This document shows, one piece after another, positions 39,500 through 48,480 of a stretch of 64,000 bases of DNA. Within the stretch, counting starts at the first letter, position 1, and each line of letters starts with the position of its first letter. The notes beneath the pieces were generated by a model, which worked only from the letters and a program-made list of their open reading frames with translations, did not search any database and had not been told where the DNA came from. The translations under genes and the position numbers were made by a program. The DNA is from a virus. Where the stretch lies: positions 62,001 to 126,000 of the IMG/VR virus record IMGVR_UViG_3300028569_002586; one strand, given 5' to 3'.

Positions 39500-40201
39500 A
39501 TGAAATTTACGAGTACAAAGATAATAGAATTAGGTTCATGCGCATTCAGACAATGGAGAGCAGACAGTCACTGCAAGTTCATACATGGTTACAGATTAAT
39601 AGCGAAATTCTATTTTACATGTGATTATTTGGATGAAAGAAATTGGGTAGTAGATTTTGGTGGTCTTAAGGAGCTCAAGCAAGTACTAGAGAAGCAATTT
39701 GATCATACATTCTGTGTATCAGCTGATGATCCTTTACTAGAACAATTCAAAGCTTTGCATGCTTCAGGAGCAGCAGATCTGAGAATTATGCCCAAGGGTG
39801 TTGGCATAGAGAGAACAACAGAGTGGTGTTTTGAAATAGCAGATGCACATGTGAGAAGCATTACAAACAACAGATGTTGGGTAGATAAAGTTGAAGTATG
39901 GGAGCATGATAAAAATTCTGCAATTGCAGAGTATGCTGCACCTGCAACATTCATCAATAGCAAACATGACACAAAAGTTGAAGGTAGGTTCATTGCTGAA
40001 CAATATGAGCTCAAGCTTGATCAACCCACAACTCCATATGCTACAGCTGTGGGCGCACCAGCACCAGGCATTACAAAGGTTTCTGAGGGTGGTCAAATTG
40101 ACAATACACCTCTAAAGAAGGATATTAAACCTGCACCCTTGTACACACAGAAGAGCAGTGGATATGGTAATCTCTTTGGTGGCACCTCCTGGGGTACATG
40201 A
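39500..40201 (+). CDS. queD: 6-carboxy-tetrahydropterin synthase QueD with C-terminal extension
   Basis: This 233-residue enzyme is started at ATG 39500, set by the early promoter. The N-terminal 125 residues carry the PTPS/QueD fold: SCAFRQWRADSHCKFIHGYRL, with zinc-binding histidines, then WVVDFGGLKELKQVLEKQFDHTF with the catalytic-relay D/H, and TTEWCFEIA. A C-terminal tail of about 90-110 residues, proline- and glycine-rich and ending YGNLFGGTSWGT, is absent from cellular QueD (about 120 residues). The enzyme turns FolE product into CPH4. It overlaps the next gene as ATGA. Confidence 0.88.
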   Translation: MKFTSTKIIELGSCAFRQWRADSHCKFIHGYRLIAKFYFTCDYLDERNWVVDFGGLKELKQVLEKQFDHTFCVSADDPLLEQFKALHASGAADLRIMPKGVGIERTTEWCFEIADAHVRSITNNRCWVDKVEVWEHDKNSAIAEYAAPATFINSKHDTKVEGRFIAEQYELKLDQPTTPYATAVGAPAPGITKVSEGGQIDNTPLKKDIKPAPLYTQKSSGYGNLFGGTSWGT

Positions 40202-40386
40202 ACATAGACAGGGATCCTTTCATTGACAGTCTTCAAGAACAGCTTGAAGCTACACTTACAAAGGAATTAAAAGGTAAGATTGAATCTGCACCGGTGTTAC
40301 AGAACACAAAAAGCAGTTCTGTCAGAGAAGTTAGCTTGGAAGACGCTTTAAGAGAATTACTGGAATTAGAGAAAAAGATTACTTGA
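40198..40386 (+). CDS. Small protein co-translated with QueD, unknown
   Basis: This 62-residue acidic, helical protein (MNIDRDPFIDSLQEQLEATL, then VSLEDALRELLELEKKIT) is unrecognised. It overlaps the QueD stop as ATGA and converges with phoH by 8 bases. The helices could pair as a coiled coil. Coupling suggests made-together stoichiometry with QueD, but no known pathway role fits. Confidence 0.5.
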   Translation: MNIDRDPFIDSLQEQLEATLTKELKGKIESAPVLQNTKSSSVREVSLEDALRELLELEKKIT

Positions 40387-41119
40387 TCTTGATGCTGGCA
40401 ATCACCTTGACAATAAACTTCAGAAGTTTGCTTCTTGTAATGTCCTCTTCAGTAAAGTGAAATGTGCATATGCCATTCTCCTTGCTGGATGCTGAATCAA
40501 AAGCATTCATTATCTTTTCAAAACCTGATTTCTGAATATCAGATTGCAAGGAGTCACCTATGACAAACAACTTGCAGTTTTTTCCAAATCTGGTTAAAAT
40601 TGTAACTAGTTCACTATGTTCAAGATTTTGTGCTTCATCTACTATTACCACATTATTCATGAATGTGGAGCCTCTCAAAAAATTAACTGGAATACTTTTG
40701 AGATAATCACTGTTAAACAACATTTCTGTTATTTGTTTGCCTACTAATTCATCACATTTCTCCACAAGAGGTATACTCCATGGCTTGAATTTTTCATCCA
40801 CTTCACCAGGAAGACTTCCAAGTTTTCTTGTGGCAGATTCAACAATGCTTCTTATGTACACAATCTCATCAATCTTCTTGTCCCTGAGCATTGAAAGAGC
40901 CACATATACTGCCAGGTATGTCTTTGAGGATCCCGCAGGCCCATCACAAAACAGTATTTGTGATCCATCTTCCATAGCTATATCAACGAACGCTTTGTGA
41001 TGTTCGTTTAAATGAAACTTTTGGTCAATTTTAAAATTAAGAAAAATATCATTTCTAATAATACCATTCTCATCTTTAGCTTTGGCAGCTTTTTTCAGCT
41101 GTCTGTCTTTTTTAGACAT
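40379..41119 (-). CDS. phoH: PhoH-like ATPase
   Basis: This 246-residue P-loop protein has Walker A FCDGPAGSSKTYLA (about 58) and Walker B NVVIVDEAQNLEHSE (about 155), the conserved VYIRSIVESATRKLGSLPGE and a final DSLQSDIQKSG. PhoH-like genes are widespread in marine phages; the biological role is unsettled. It is driven by a late box 7 nt upstream and converges with the queD unit. Confidence 0.9.
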   Translation of the reverse strand: MSKKDRQLKKAAKAKDENGIIRNDIFLNFKIDQKFHLNEHHKAFVDIAMEDGSQILFCDGPAGSSKTYLAVYVALSMLRDKKIDEIVYIRSIVESATRKLGSLPGEVDEKFKPWSIPLVEKCDELVGKQITEMLFNSDYLKSIPVNFLRGSTFMNNVVIVDEAQNLEHSELVTILTRFGKNCKLFVIGDSLQSDIQKSGFEKIMNAFDSASSKENGICTFHFTEEDITRSKLLKFIVKVIASIKIK

Positions 41120-41126
41120 CTATAAT

Positions 41127-41134
41127 TATTTATT
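41127..41134 (-). promoter_or_regulatory. Late promoter box AATAAATA of phoH
   Basis: AATAAATA on the minus strand ends 7 nt before ATG 41119. It overlaps the -35 of the opposing queE promoter by 2 bases. Confidence 0.65.
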
Positions 41135-41160
41135 GATTTCTGCTATCTTTATCTTATAAT
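41133..41160 (+). promoter_or_regulatory. Early promoter of queE
   Basis: TTGATT (41133-41138), 16-bp spacer, TATAAT (41155-41160), 6 nt to ATG 41167. Like the promoter at 39405, it has TTCT right after the -35 and a T immediately before TATAAT. Confidence 0.8.
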
Positions 41161-41166
41161 TTGGTC

Positions 41167-41904
41167 ATGGAAAAGCATATCTTTCTTAGTGATGACAAAA
41201 TCTTTCATACCATTGAAGGAGAGGGTGAGCATATAGGCAAGCCTTCTGTATTCATGCGTGTCTCTATGTGTAACCTCACGTGCAAGGGTTTTGCAAGCAA
41301 GGACTCACCTCATGGTTGCGACAGTTTTGTGAGCTGGTCAGTGAAGAATCGAATGACATATGATGAGATTCTTGATCTAATGGAGCAAAATAACTATATT
41401 AAATTTCTAAATAGAGGTGATATTTTAAAAATTACAGGTGGTGAGCCTCTCATACAACAGAAAAATCTCTTGGAGCTCATGAAAGCTTTCTTAGATCGAT
41501 ATGGTTTTGTGCCTCGCATTGATTTTGAAACAAACGCAACTCTCATGCCCCTGGAGCCTTGGTATGAAGAATATTTTGCTACATTTACTACATCTCCTAA
41601 ATTATCAAATAATGGCGATCCTGAGAATAAAAGGTACATACCTGCAACTCTTGAATGGCACGCAAAGAATGGATCAGGATTCAAGTTTGTTGTGGCCAAA
41701 GAGAGTGATCTTGATGAGATTTATACAAAATATATTGACAGATTCAACATCAAGCGTAACAAGATATGGCTTATGCCTTGTTGTGGCAGCAGAGAAGAAC
41801 ACATAAAGATTGCGCCTATTGTTGCAGAATTTTGCAAAGAAAGAGGATTAAGCTTTAGTCCAAGATTGCAGCTTGTTATTTGGGATAAGGCTCTTAAAGT
41901 TTAA
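41167..41904 (+). CDS. queE: 7-carboxy-7-deazaguanine synthase QueE (radical SAM)
   Basis: This 245-residue enzyme is started at ATG 41167, set by the promoter. HTIEGEGEHIGKPSVFMRVSMCNLTC opens the family-typical start; the sequence continues with GGEPLIQQ (SAM GGEP motif) and IDFETNAT. The cluster cysteines are spaced CX3CX11C (in MCNLTC and HGCDSF), rather than CX3CX2C of E. coli QueE, so the third cysteine sits after an insertion. A variant cluster loop is known in some QueE subfamilies. It makes CDG from CPH4 for QueC. The next gene follows after 3 bases. Confidence 0.88.
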   Translation: MEKHIFLSDDKIFHTIEGEGEHIGKPSVFMRVSMCNLTCKGFASKDSPHGCDSFVSWSVKNRMTYDEILDLMEQNNYIKFLNRGDILKITGGEPLIQQKNLLELMKAFLDRYGFVPRIDFETNATLMPLEPWYEEYFATFTTSPKLSNNGDPENKRYIPATLEWHAKNGSGFKFVVAKESDLDEIYTKYIDRFNIKRNKIWLMPCCGSREEHIKIAPIVAEFCKERGLSFSPRLQLVIWDKALKV

Positions 41905-41907
41905 AAT

Positions 41908-42951
41908 ATGAATATTCTTGTTACCGGTTCTTCCGGTTTAATAGGATCTGAAGTTGTTGAGTATTTCTGTCAACAAGATAATACTGTATATGGTGTTGAC
42001 AACAACATGCGCAAAACATTCTTTGGTGAAAGTGGTTGCACAAATAGAAATACAAAAAGACTTAAAAAAACCTTTGATAATTTCAAACACTTAAAATACG
42101 ATATACGCAACAGAGCTAAAATTTTAAGTTTGTTTGAGGACATAAAATTTGATGCAGTAATCCATACTGCAGCTCAGCCAAGTCATGATCTTGCTGCGAG
42201 AATACCGTTTGATGATTTTGACACCAATGCCGCTGGCACGTTGAATCTGTTGGAAGCAACCAGGCAGCATTGTCCTGAGGCTGTATTTATTCATATGTCC
42301 ACAAACAAGGTGTATGGTGATAACCCCAATAAATTAGAGCTCATAGAGCACGAGAAGCGATTTGATTACAAAGATAATACCTTTCTTGGTGTACCCGAGA
42401 CATTCAGTATCGATAGCTGCAAGCACTCTCTCTTTGGTGCATCAAAAGTTGCTGCAGACATTCTAGTACAAGAGTATGGAAGATATTTCAATATCAAGAC
42501 TTGCTGCTTAAGAGGCGGTTGTCTCACTGGTCCAAATCATTGTGGTGTTGAGCTTCACGGTTTCCTGAGTTATCTTGTAAAGTGTAATATAACACGAAAA
42601 CAATATAAAATATTCGGCTACAAAGGCAAACAAGTACGTGACAACATACACAGCTTGGATGTTGTGAGATTCATGGATTTTTTTATTGCTTCACCCAAAA
42701 TTGGTGCCATTTATAACATTGGTGGTGGCAAACAGAATAGCTGCTCCATTCTTGAAGCTTTTGACAAAGTGGCAGGTGTTACTGGCAGGCAAATGGACTA
42801 TGAATACATTGACTGTGCCAGAGACGGTGATCATATTTGTTATTATTCTGATTTGTCAAAAATGAAAATGGATTATAAAGACTGGGATATTACTAAAAGT
42901 CTAGATGTTATTTTTCTAGAAATAGTTAATTCACATTTGAAAAAGATTTAA
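41908..42951 (+). CDS. NAD-dependent nucleotide-sugar epimerase (CDP-paratose 2-epimerase-like)
   Basis: This 347-residue extended SDR has [14 protein letters not shown] (residues 7-20), [34 protein letters not shown] and [21 protein letters not shown], then [19 protein letters not shown], all close to the CDP-paratose/tyvelose 2-epimerase type. It would interconvert a dideoxy- or hexose-nucleotide at C2. No paratose synthase is visible, so the true substrate may differ. It opens the glycan island. Confidence 0.8.
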   Translation: MNILVTGSSGLIGSEVVEYFCQQDNTVYGVDNNMRKTFFGESGCTNRNTKRLKKTFDNFKHLKYDIRNRAKILSLFEDIKFDAVIHTAAQPSHDLAARIPFDDFDTNAAGTLNLLEATRQHCPEAVFIHMSTNKVYGDNPNKLELIEHEKRFDYKDNTFLGVPETFSIDSCKHSLFGASKVAADILVQEYGRYFNIKTCCLRGGCLTGPNHCGVELHGFLSYLVKCNITRKQYKIFGYKGKQVRDNIHSLDVVRFMDFFIASPKIGAIYNIGGGKQNSCSILEAFDKVAGVTGRQMDYEYIDCARDGDHICYYSDLSKMKMDYKDWDITKSLDVIFLEIVNSHLKKI

Positions 42952-42972
42952 ACAAGATTAAATGTATCTAAC

Positions 42973-43710
42973 ATGAGAATAGCTATTTCAGGATCTGCTT
43001 GTCAAGGTAAAACAACTTTAGTAAATGATTTTATTAAGAATTGGCCTTCTTATAAGAAATCTAATGAAAGCTACAGAAAGGTTATCAAGGAAGATAAATT
43101 AAAAATCAATAAGCAAGTCAATCAAGATAGTCAGTGGAAAATTTTAAACTGTCTCATAGATGATATTCAGAAGGCTTCAAAAGAAACACATGTCATCTTT
43201 GACAGATGTCCGCTTGATAATCTCATCTATTCAATGTGGTGCTTTGAGTCTGGTGCCTCTGATATTGACAAAGCTTTTATTGACAAATGCATTCCTCTTG
43301 TAAGTGAAAGCTTGAAGCTTATAGACATAATCTTCTTCCTGCCCATCACAAGAGTAGCACCTGTTAAAATTTCTGAAAAAGATGACCGTGAAACAGACAA
43401 AGTTTTCATCAAAGAAATTGATAATATCTTTAAAATGGTGCACCAGCAGTATCTTAAAAATGGGGGTGTTCCCTTCTTCTGCGCTGATGATAAGCCAGGC
43501 TTCATTGAGGTATTTGGCAATCCTGAAGAGAGAATAAAGATGATTGAACTGTATCTTAATAAAGAAGGCGATCTGATTAGTGAAGAAGACAGTGTTTTGA
43601 GCCCTGAAAACCTGGATTTAATGGAAACTCTTCTGGGAATACAGAAGAAAGCACAAGATTCAGAGAATGAAGAGAAAAGACTTAGGGACAAATTCATCTT
43701 CGGCAAATAA
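42973..43710 (+). CDS. P-loop kinase/ATPase, NadR-like
   Basis: This 245-residue protein has Walker A ISGSACQGKTTLV (residues 5-17) and FDRCPLDNLIYSMW (about 77), like deoxynucleoside or nicotinamide riboside kinases, and IDIIFFLPI (a Walker-B-type strand, about 117). The C-terminal 50 residues are acidic and helical. It may phosphorylate a nucleoside or sugar. An NAD-salvage partnership with the HxGH nucleotidyltransferase is possible but unsupported by adjacency. Confidence 0.65.
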   Translation: MRIAISGSACQGKTTLVNDFIKNWPSYKKSNESYRKVIKEDKLKINKQVNQDSQWKILNCLIDDIQKASKETHVIFDRCPLDNLIYSMWCFESGASDIDKAFIDKCIPLVSESLKLIDIIFFLPITRVAPVKISEKDDRETDKVFIKEIDNIFKMVHQQYLKNGGVPFFCADDKPGFIEVFGNPEERIKMIELYLNKEGDLISEEDSVLSPENLDLMETLLGIQKKAQDSENEEKRLRDKFIFGK

Positions 43711-43713
43711 ATA
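43706..43713 (+). promoter_or_regulatory. Late promoter box AATAAATA
   Basis: AATAAATA ends 5 nt before GTG 43719 and overlaps the preceding stop codon (43708-43710). Confidence 0.7.
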
Positions 43714-43718
43714 ATTAG

Positions 43719-43934
43719 GTGAGTAAGTTTAACGATAAAATTGAAGAACTAAACGAAGGCTTCAAATCCATTCTTTATAAAAAAAGAGAGTTTTACCCAA
43801 AGAATTTCAATCTTTCAGAAGAGTTTGTCAAAGCCTTTAAAACAGAATACAAGAGACTACTTGATGAAGGCATAGAGCCAAAAAAAGCTCTTGTAAGACT
43901 CAACAAAGCTTTGCTATTTCACACAGCTAATTAA
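43719..43934 (+). CDS. Small late protein, unknown (GTG start)
   Basis: This 71-residue protein (MSKFNDKIEELNEGFKSI, then FVKAFKTEYKRLLDEG and KALVRLNKALLF) is fully helical and basic. The GTG is fixed by late-box spacing. ELNEGF could be a gp21-type site, but the leader differs from the common pattern. It ends 4 bases into the convergent structural gene. Confidence 0.55.
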   Translation: MSKFNDKIEELNEGFKSILYKKREFYPKNFNLSEEFVKAFKTEYKRLLDEGIEPKKALVRLNKALLFHTAN

Positions 43935-44626
43935 AAGAAATATAATATTCTGTAATAGATATAATTTGCACCAAAGAGAACTGTCTTTGTATTAACTCTA
44001 AAGTTTAATGTACCAAAATCTCCAAGAGAACTAAACGACAGTGCATCAATTCTAGGCACTGCAGATAATGGCGGTAAATCTATGCCATTAAAATTTGTAC
44101 CTGCAGGTATCAAGGTGAAATGCCATGGTTGTATGGCATTTCCAACCACAGAAGGAACATTGTTAATTGCTACAGGGCTTGCTGAAGCATTTGCCAGGAT
44201 TGTTACCAGTCCACTTGCTTCATATCTACGGCCAATGGCTGAAGTAGTGGCAACAAGATTGTAAAGAGATGTATACTCTGGTGAGCCAATGACAAAATCA
44301 GCTGATGTAACAAGCCCATTTGTAAGTGTCATTCTGTTTGTATATCCAAATGCTTTGCTGTTGCCCTGGATGCCGTTAGAGAAATATGCCTGGCTGCTCA
44401 AAGCATCAACACTTATTGTTGTGAAAATAGCATCATTACCTGTTAGTGAACCAGCAAGTACAGTGTTACCATTAATATCTTCTTTGACAACATTAAAATT
44501 ATCAAACGTTATTGTGCCTGTTCCATTAGCTGTTTGAAGAATAAGAAGATCTGTATCAAGAGCTATTTGTGATTGCGGTAGATCCTGTATATTAACAAAA
44601 TTGCTATTTGTTGTATTATTTGCCAT
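43931..44626 (-). CDS. Probable virion structural protein (fibre/decoration-like)
   Basis: This 231-residue protein starts MANNTTNSNFVNIQDLPQSQIALDTDLLIL, like the N-terminal attachment domain of many myovirus fibre and neck proteins (xIxDLP..LxxxDxLIL). A beta-rich, S/T/A/N-rich body follows, ending FGANYIYYRILYFF. It is expressed from a late box. Lying inside the glycan island, it is a candidate for glycosylation by neighbouring enzymes, which is inference. Confidence 0.6.
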   Translation of the reverse strand: MANNTTNSNFVNIQDLPQSQIALDTDLLILQTANGTGTITFDNFNVVKEDINGNTVLAGSLTGNDAIFTTISVDALSSQAYFSNGIQGNSKAFGYTNRMTLTNGLVTSADFVIGSPEYTSLYNLVATTSAIGRRYEASGLVTILANASASPVAINNVPSVVGNAIQPWHFTLIPAGTNFNGIDLPPLSAVPRIDALSFSSLGDFGTLNFRVNTKTVLFGANYIYYRILYFF

Positions 44627-44632
44627 TAATGA

Positions 44633-44640
44633 TATTTATA
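44633..44640 (-). promoter_or_regulatory. Late promoter box TATAAATA, minus strand
   Basis: Perfect TATAAATA ends 6 nt before ATG 44626. Confidence 0.75.
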
Positions 44641-44659
44641 CTAAAATATAGAAGTCAAT

Positions 44660-45475
44660 ATGGATAAAATAGGAGTTGGTGTAGTTACTTGCAATAGACC
44701 GAGTTTCTTTCTTAAATGCTTTAATTCAATACCTGTTGATATTGAACTAGTAGTAGTTAATGATGGTGCAGATTTCTCTGATATTGAAAAGTTAAAACAA
44801 AAAAGACATTTTGACTATATACATAACAATGTTAATCTAGGTGTTGGCAAATCAAAGAACATACTTTTTAAGCAGCTGCTTGCCAAAGATTGTGATCATA
44901 TATTTCTAATTGAAGATGATATTGTTATTAAAGACAAGAGCGTCTTTAAAGAGTACATTAAAGCTCGCAATTTAACTGGTATTCAGCATTTCAATTTTGG
45001 CTATCACGGCCCAGCTAACAAGAACGGTGTCTCTGGTGGACCGCCCAAACCGAGATTCATTGTTGACTATGGCAACACAAAAATTGCCATCAATCATCAC
45101 AGTGTTGGTGCATTCTGCTATTACACAAAAGATGTCTTGAAAAAAGTTGGCCTAATAGATGAAGAATACACTAATGCCTTTGAGCACGTAGATCATGATT
45201 ATAGAATTGCTAAAGCTGGGTATAGTACGCCATATTGGAATTTTGCTGACATGGCTAATAGTTGTGATTTTCTTGAAGAAATAGAATGTTCAGAGAAGAG
45301 CAGTTCTATAAGACCAAGAGATGACTGGAGCTCCAATATTAGAAAAGGATATGAAACATTTAAAACAAAACACAACTGCTACCCTGCATTTCAAGGCGGG
45401 GTACCTGATACTGGGGAGCAGGAAGTCAAAAATATTATGAAACAAATTTATAAAAAATATGCTAAACGAAACTGA
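44660..45475 (+). CDS. Glycosyltransferase family 2
   Basis: This 271-residue GT-A enzyme has GVVTCNRPSFFLKCFNSIP, VVVNDGAD, NVNLGVGKSKN and the DxD-type FLIEDDIVIKD (about residue 94), then EHVDHDYRIAKAGY. It opens an eight-gene plus-strand run of glycan enzymes with overlaps or short gaps. Sugar specificity cannot be read. Confidence 0.85.
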   Translation: MDKIGVGVVTCNRPSFFLKCFNSIPVDIELVVVNDGADFSDIEKLKQKRHFDYIHNNVNLGVGKSKNILFKQLLAKDCDHIFLIEDDIVIKDKSVFKEYIKARNLTGIQHFNFGYHGPANKNGVSGGPPKPRFIVDYGNTKIAINHHSVGAFCYYTKDVLKKVGLIDEEYTNAFEHVDHDYRIAKAGYSTPYWNFADMANSCDFLEEIECSEKSSSIRPRDDWSSNIRKGYETFKTKHNCYPAFQGGVPDTGEQEVKNIMKQIYKKYAKRN

Positions 45476-46214
45476 TTTTATTATTCCTGTGTTCATTGAT
45501 CATGCAGATAGATTGCGCAATCTAAAAATCATGCTCTCTTATCTCAAGAAGATTGGTGCAACAAATGTGTATGTCCGCGAGTACTTTGACAGCGCACATA
45601 AAACAGGCGAACTACAAGCATTGTTTCCTGAGTATCATTTTTCAAGCAAAGAAAGAGATGCGCCTTTCTTCAATAAAATGACATGTGTAAATGAAGTGTT
45701 CAAGATGTTTTCCAGGGGCAAAGTTGTAAGCTTTTATGATGTAGATGTTCTCTTTTCAAAGAAAGACCTCATTGAAGCATCAGATTTAATTCTCAAGAAA
45801 CAGGCTGATGTTGTATATCCATATAATGGTTATTTTTATGATGTACCTGCAGAAACTGTAAAGCTACTGGAGACAGATCTCACTACACCTATTAATCTCA
45901 ATACATGCAAACTGTTCAATACTGGCTCACATGGTGGTGGTGCACTTTTTGACAGACAGGTATTCGAAGATGGTGGCATGTGTAACCCTAATTTTAAAAA
46001 TGTTGGTTATGATGATGATGAAATAAGAGTTAGATTTGATAAACTCAATTACAAGATCACAAGAACAAAGGGTGTACTTCTGCACCTAAATCATTTTCGT
46101 GGTGCCACCTCTTTTAATCATAATGACTACACAACAAATAATGTCAATGAGGTCGAAAAAGTAACACACATGACAAAAGAACAGTTACAAGCATACATCA
46201 AGGGCTGGAAATGA
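45459..46214 (+). CDS. Glycosyltransferase, GT-A type
   Basis: This 251-residue protein begins MLNETDFIIPVFIDHADRL, then RLRNLKIMLSYLKKIGATNVYVREY, FNKMTCVNEVF, the metal motif FYDVDVLFS (DVD, about 92) and a late GGGALFDRQVF followed by GYDDDEIRVRF, which resembles galactosyltransferase C-terminal regions. It overlaps the previous gene by 17 bases and the next as ATGA. Confidence 0.75.
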   Translation: MLNETDFIIPVFIDHADRLRNLKIMLSYLKKIGATNVYVREYFDSAHKTGELQALFPEYHFSSKERDAPFFNKMTCVNEVFKMFSRGKVVSFYDVDVLFSKKDLIEASDLILKKQADVVYPYNGYFYDVPAETVKLLETDLTTPINLNTCKLFNTGSHGGGALFDRQVFEDGGMCNPNFKNVGYDDDEIRVRFDKLNYKITRTKGVLLHLNHFRGATSFNHNDYTTNNVNEVEKVTHMTKEQLQAYIKGWK

Positions 46215-47008
46215 ACATACCCTTACTCAAGGGCGGGCTTTGCAATCAATTATTTCAAATTGCTGCAACCTATGCTCATAGCTTAAAACACAATCAAGAA
46301 TTAGGCATAAATTATAATTTTCCATTTGTTGCTCATCAAGGCCTACATCCAAGAAAATACAAAGATAACTTTTTTTCAAAAATACAGTCCACAGACATTA
46401 TGCCTAGCAAAACATTCAATAATCTTGGCTTTACTCTTACTGATATCCCTGTCGAACACAATCTAATTGTCGATGGGTATTTTCAGTGTTATAAATTTTT
46501 TGAAAATTATACGGCTGAAGTACAGAATTTATTTGTGTTCCCTGATAGCATACAACAAAAAATAACCAAAGCTGTTGAAAAGATTAATAAACCTCTTTGT
46601 GCTATTCATGTGCGCCGCGGTGACTACAAATCGCTTGCACCACACCACATGGTATGCAATACAGATTATTACATTGAATGCGCTAAAAAAATAAAACAAA
46701 TAAATGCAAATGCTCTCTTTATTGTCATGACTGATGACAAGCAGCACGTTTTCTCTGAATTCAAAAAACAGTTTGAAGATGGTGATTTTATTATTAGTAA
46801 TTCTGCCGATGAATTAGAAGATTTATACCTGCTTACACAAGCTGACTATATAATTGGCAGCAATAGTTCTTTTTCATGGTGGGGTGCTTTCTTTAATAAG
46901 CAGAAAAAGAACACACTTTTCCCCGAAGTATGGTTTGGTCCAGAAGGCGTTAAGGAATACGGAAATCCTGATATCTATACTGATTATATGGAAAAAGTAA
47001 AAGTATAA
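46211..47008 (+). CDS. Alpha-1,2-fucosyltransferase-like (GT11)
   Basis: This 265-residue protein shows the GT11 pattern: GGLCNQLFQIAATYAHS at the start, then DGYFQCYKFFE, the nucleotide-binding AIHVRRGDY (about 134), and IGSNSSFSWWGAFFN near the C-terminus. The family transfers fucose from GDP-fucose to galactose. A fucose source is not encoded here. GDP-mannose-derived sugars (see GDP-mannose 3,5-epimerase at 51768) may substitute. Confidence 0.85.
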   Translation: MNIPLLKGGLCNQLFQIAATYAHSLKHNQELGINYNFPFVAHQGLHPRKYKDNFFSKIQSTDIMPSKTFNNLGFTLTDIPVEHNLIVDGYFQCYKFFENYTAEVQNLFVFPDSIQQKITKAVEKINKPLCAIHVRRGDYKSLAPHHMVCNTDYYIECAKKIKQINANALFIVMTDDKQHVFSEFKKQFEDGDFIISNSADELEDLYLLTQADYIIGSNSSFSWWGAFFNKQKKNTLFPEVWFGPEGVKEYGNPDIYTDYMEKVKV

Positions 47009-47024
47009 CCTATAATATATAAGA

Positions 47025-47642
47025 ATGAAAAGCTATAGCCAATACGGACAGGATGTTGCACTTTATAATAATTTTTTTAAGGACAAGAAGAATGGTTATT
47101 TTGTTGAAATTGGTGCCTTCGATGGCCTTCTTCTGAGCAATACGTATTTGTTTGAAGAAAGAGGTTGGGATGGTGTTTGTGTTGAGCCAATGAATGACGC
47201 CTTTGAACAATTGAAAAAGAACCGCAAATGCAAGTGCTTTAATTACGCAGTAACCAACAGGGATGATGAATATCTTGACTTTTGCAAAATTACTGGTTTT
47301 AATAATATGTTAAGCGGGGTAATAGATTCCTATGATGATAAACATAAAGAAAGAATTCTTAGAGAGTGTCCACAGCTTGGAACAAAAGAAAAAATTAAAG
47401 TTAAAAATATTCAGTTTAATGACCTAATTACAGAGACAACAATTGATCTCCTGTCTGTTGATACAGAGGGTGGAGAAGATGCATTGCTCAATTCAATTGA
47501 CATGGTAAAATATAAAATTGATGTGATTTTAATTGAAGATAATTACAGCCAGTATCGTAACACACTGAGTGAGCAAATTAAAGACCTGTACAAGATATCC
47601 GATATCTCTCTTGGTGATGACATTGTGCTCAAGAGAAGATAA
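47025..47642 (+). CDS. FkbM-type methyltransferase (first copy)
   Basis: This 205-residue SAM-dependent methyltransferase has SQYGQDVALYNNFF, FVEIGAFDGLLLSNT (SAM motif, about 26-40), CVEPMNDAF and LLSVDTEGGEDALL. FkbM enzymes O-methylate sugars. It sits between two fucosyltransferase-like genes, so a methylated deoxysugar is plausible. Confidence 0.85.
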   Translation: MKSYSQYGQDVALYNNFFKDKKNGYFVEIGAFDGLLLSNTYLFEERGWDGVCVEPMNDAFEQLKKNRKCKCFNYAVTNRDDEYLDFCKITGFNNMLSGVIDSYDDKHKERILRECPQLGTKEKIKVKNIQFNDLITETTIDLLSVDTEGGEDALLNSIDMVKYKIDVILIEDNYSQYRNTLSEQIKDLYKISDISLGDDIVLKRR

Positions 47643-47643
47643 A

Positions 47644-48480
47644 ATGATGGTGGTCAATCTTTTTGATGGTAATTTTGCACATACACCAAGTGTTTGTGGT
47701 TTTGATTCTGCAACTGCATGGAGAAAACCTACAAAGATATCTTACGTAAGAGATCAACCATCATTTGACGGCGTGACAATATTCACAGATGATTTCATCT
47801 TCTCCTCACAGGTTGATAAAGTGCAGTCAAAATACAAGATTGCTTGGTGCCAAGAGTCTCCTGTTGTTAAGCCGTACTCTCATGCAGCTATACATGGGGT
47901 AGAGAGTAAATTTGATTTCATCTTCACCCACAACAAACAAAAGACAGCTGAAAAACCTGAAAAGTATAAATTCCTACCTGCAGCATGCTGCTGGGTGAAA
48001 GACTATGGTTTTGATATTGAGAAAAAAACAAAACTAGCTTCTCATATATTCACAGGGAAAAACTTTTCTGAAGGACATGCACTACGTCACAACATAACAC
48101 AGCTGCTTAAAAACTCTTCTATTGACATATTTGGTGAGAAACAGTTTAATAAAACTGAAGTTCATCAGCCTTATAAATTTTCAATTATCGTGGAAAACTG
48201 CAAATCACCAGGGTATTTTTCTGAAAAAATTATAGACTGTCTCATACAAGGCACCATTCCTATATATTGGGGTGACCCTACCATAAGTTCCTACTTCAAC
48301 ATGAAGGGTATTATTAATTTTAATAACATAGATGAAATAGCTAATCTTAAAATTAGCAAGAAATATTATGATGAAAATTTAGATGCAGTAAGAGAGAATA
48401 TTGCTACATGTGAAAATAAATATCTCTCTTCTGATGATAATCTTGCTGATTTGCTTAAAGAGGTAGGTGTATGCTCTTAA
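47644..48480 (+). CDS. Alpha-1,3-fucosyltransferase-like (GT10)
   Basis: This 278-residue protein is started at ATG 47644, one base after the previous stop; longer starts lie inside the upstream gene. WCQESPVVKPYSHAAIHG, KYKFLPAACCWV and the family hallmark FSIIVENCKSPGYFSEKI..CLIQGTIPIYWGDP match GT10 enzymes. It uses a GDP-sugar. The stop is inside the second FkbM gene. Confidence 0.83.
   Translation: MMVVNLFDGNFAHTPSVCGFDSATAWRKPTKISYVRDQPSFDGVTIFTDDFIFSSQVDKVQSKYKIAWCQESPVVKPYSHAAIHGVESKFDFIFTHNKQKTAEKPEKYKFLPAACCWVKDYGFDIEKKTKLASHIFTGKNFSEGHALRHNITQLLKNSSIDIFGEKQFNKTEVHQPYKFSIIVENCKSPGYFSEKIIDCLIQGTIPIYWGDPTISSYFNMKGIINFNNIDEIANLKISKKYYDENLDAVRENIATCENKYLSSDDNLADLLKEVGVCS

Noticed and set aside
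42937-42973. TTGAAA-N16-TAAATG upstream of the P-loop kinase gene
   Set aside because: The -10 is poor and lies 8 nt from the ATG, so it was not listed as a promoter.
44636-44660. TATACT/TAAAAT boxes upstream of the GT2 gene at 44660
   Set aside because: No -35 fits with a proper spacer and the distance to the ATG (about 12 nt) differs from the other promoters; left unannotated.
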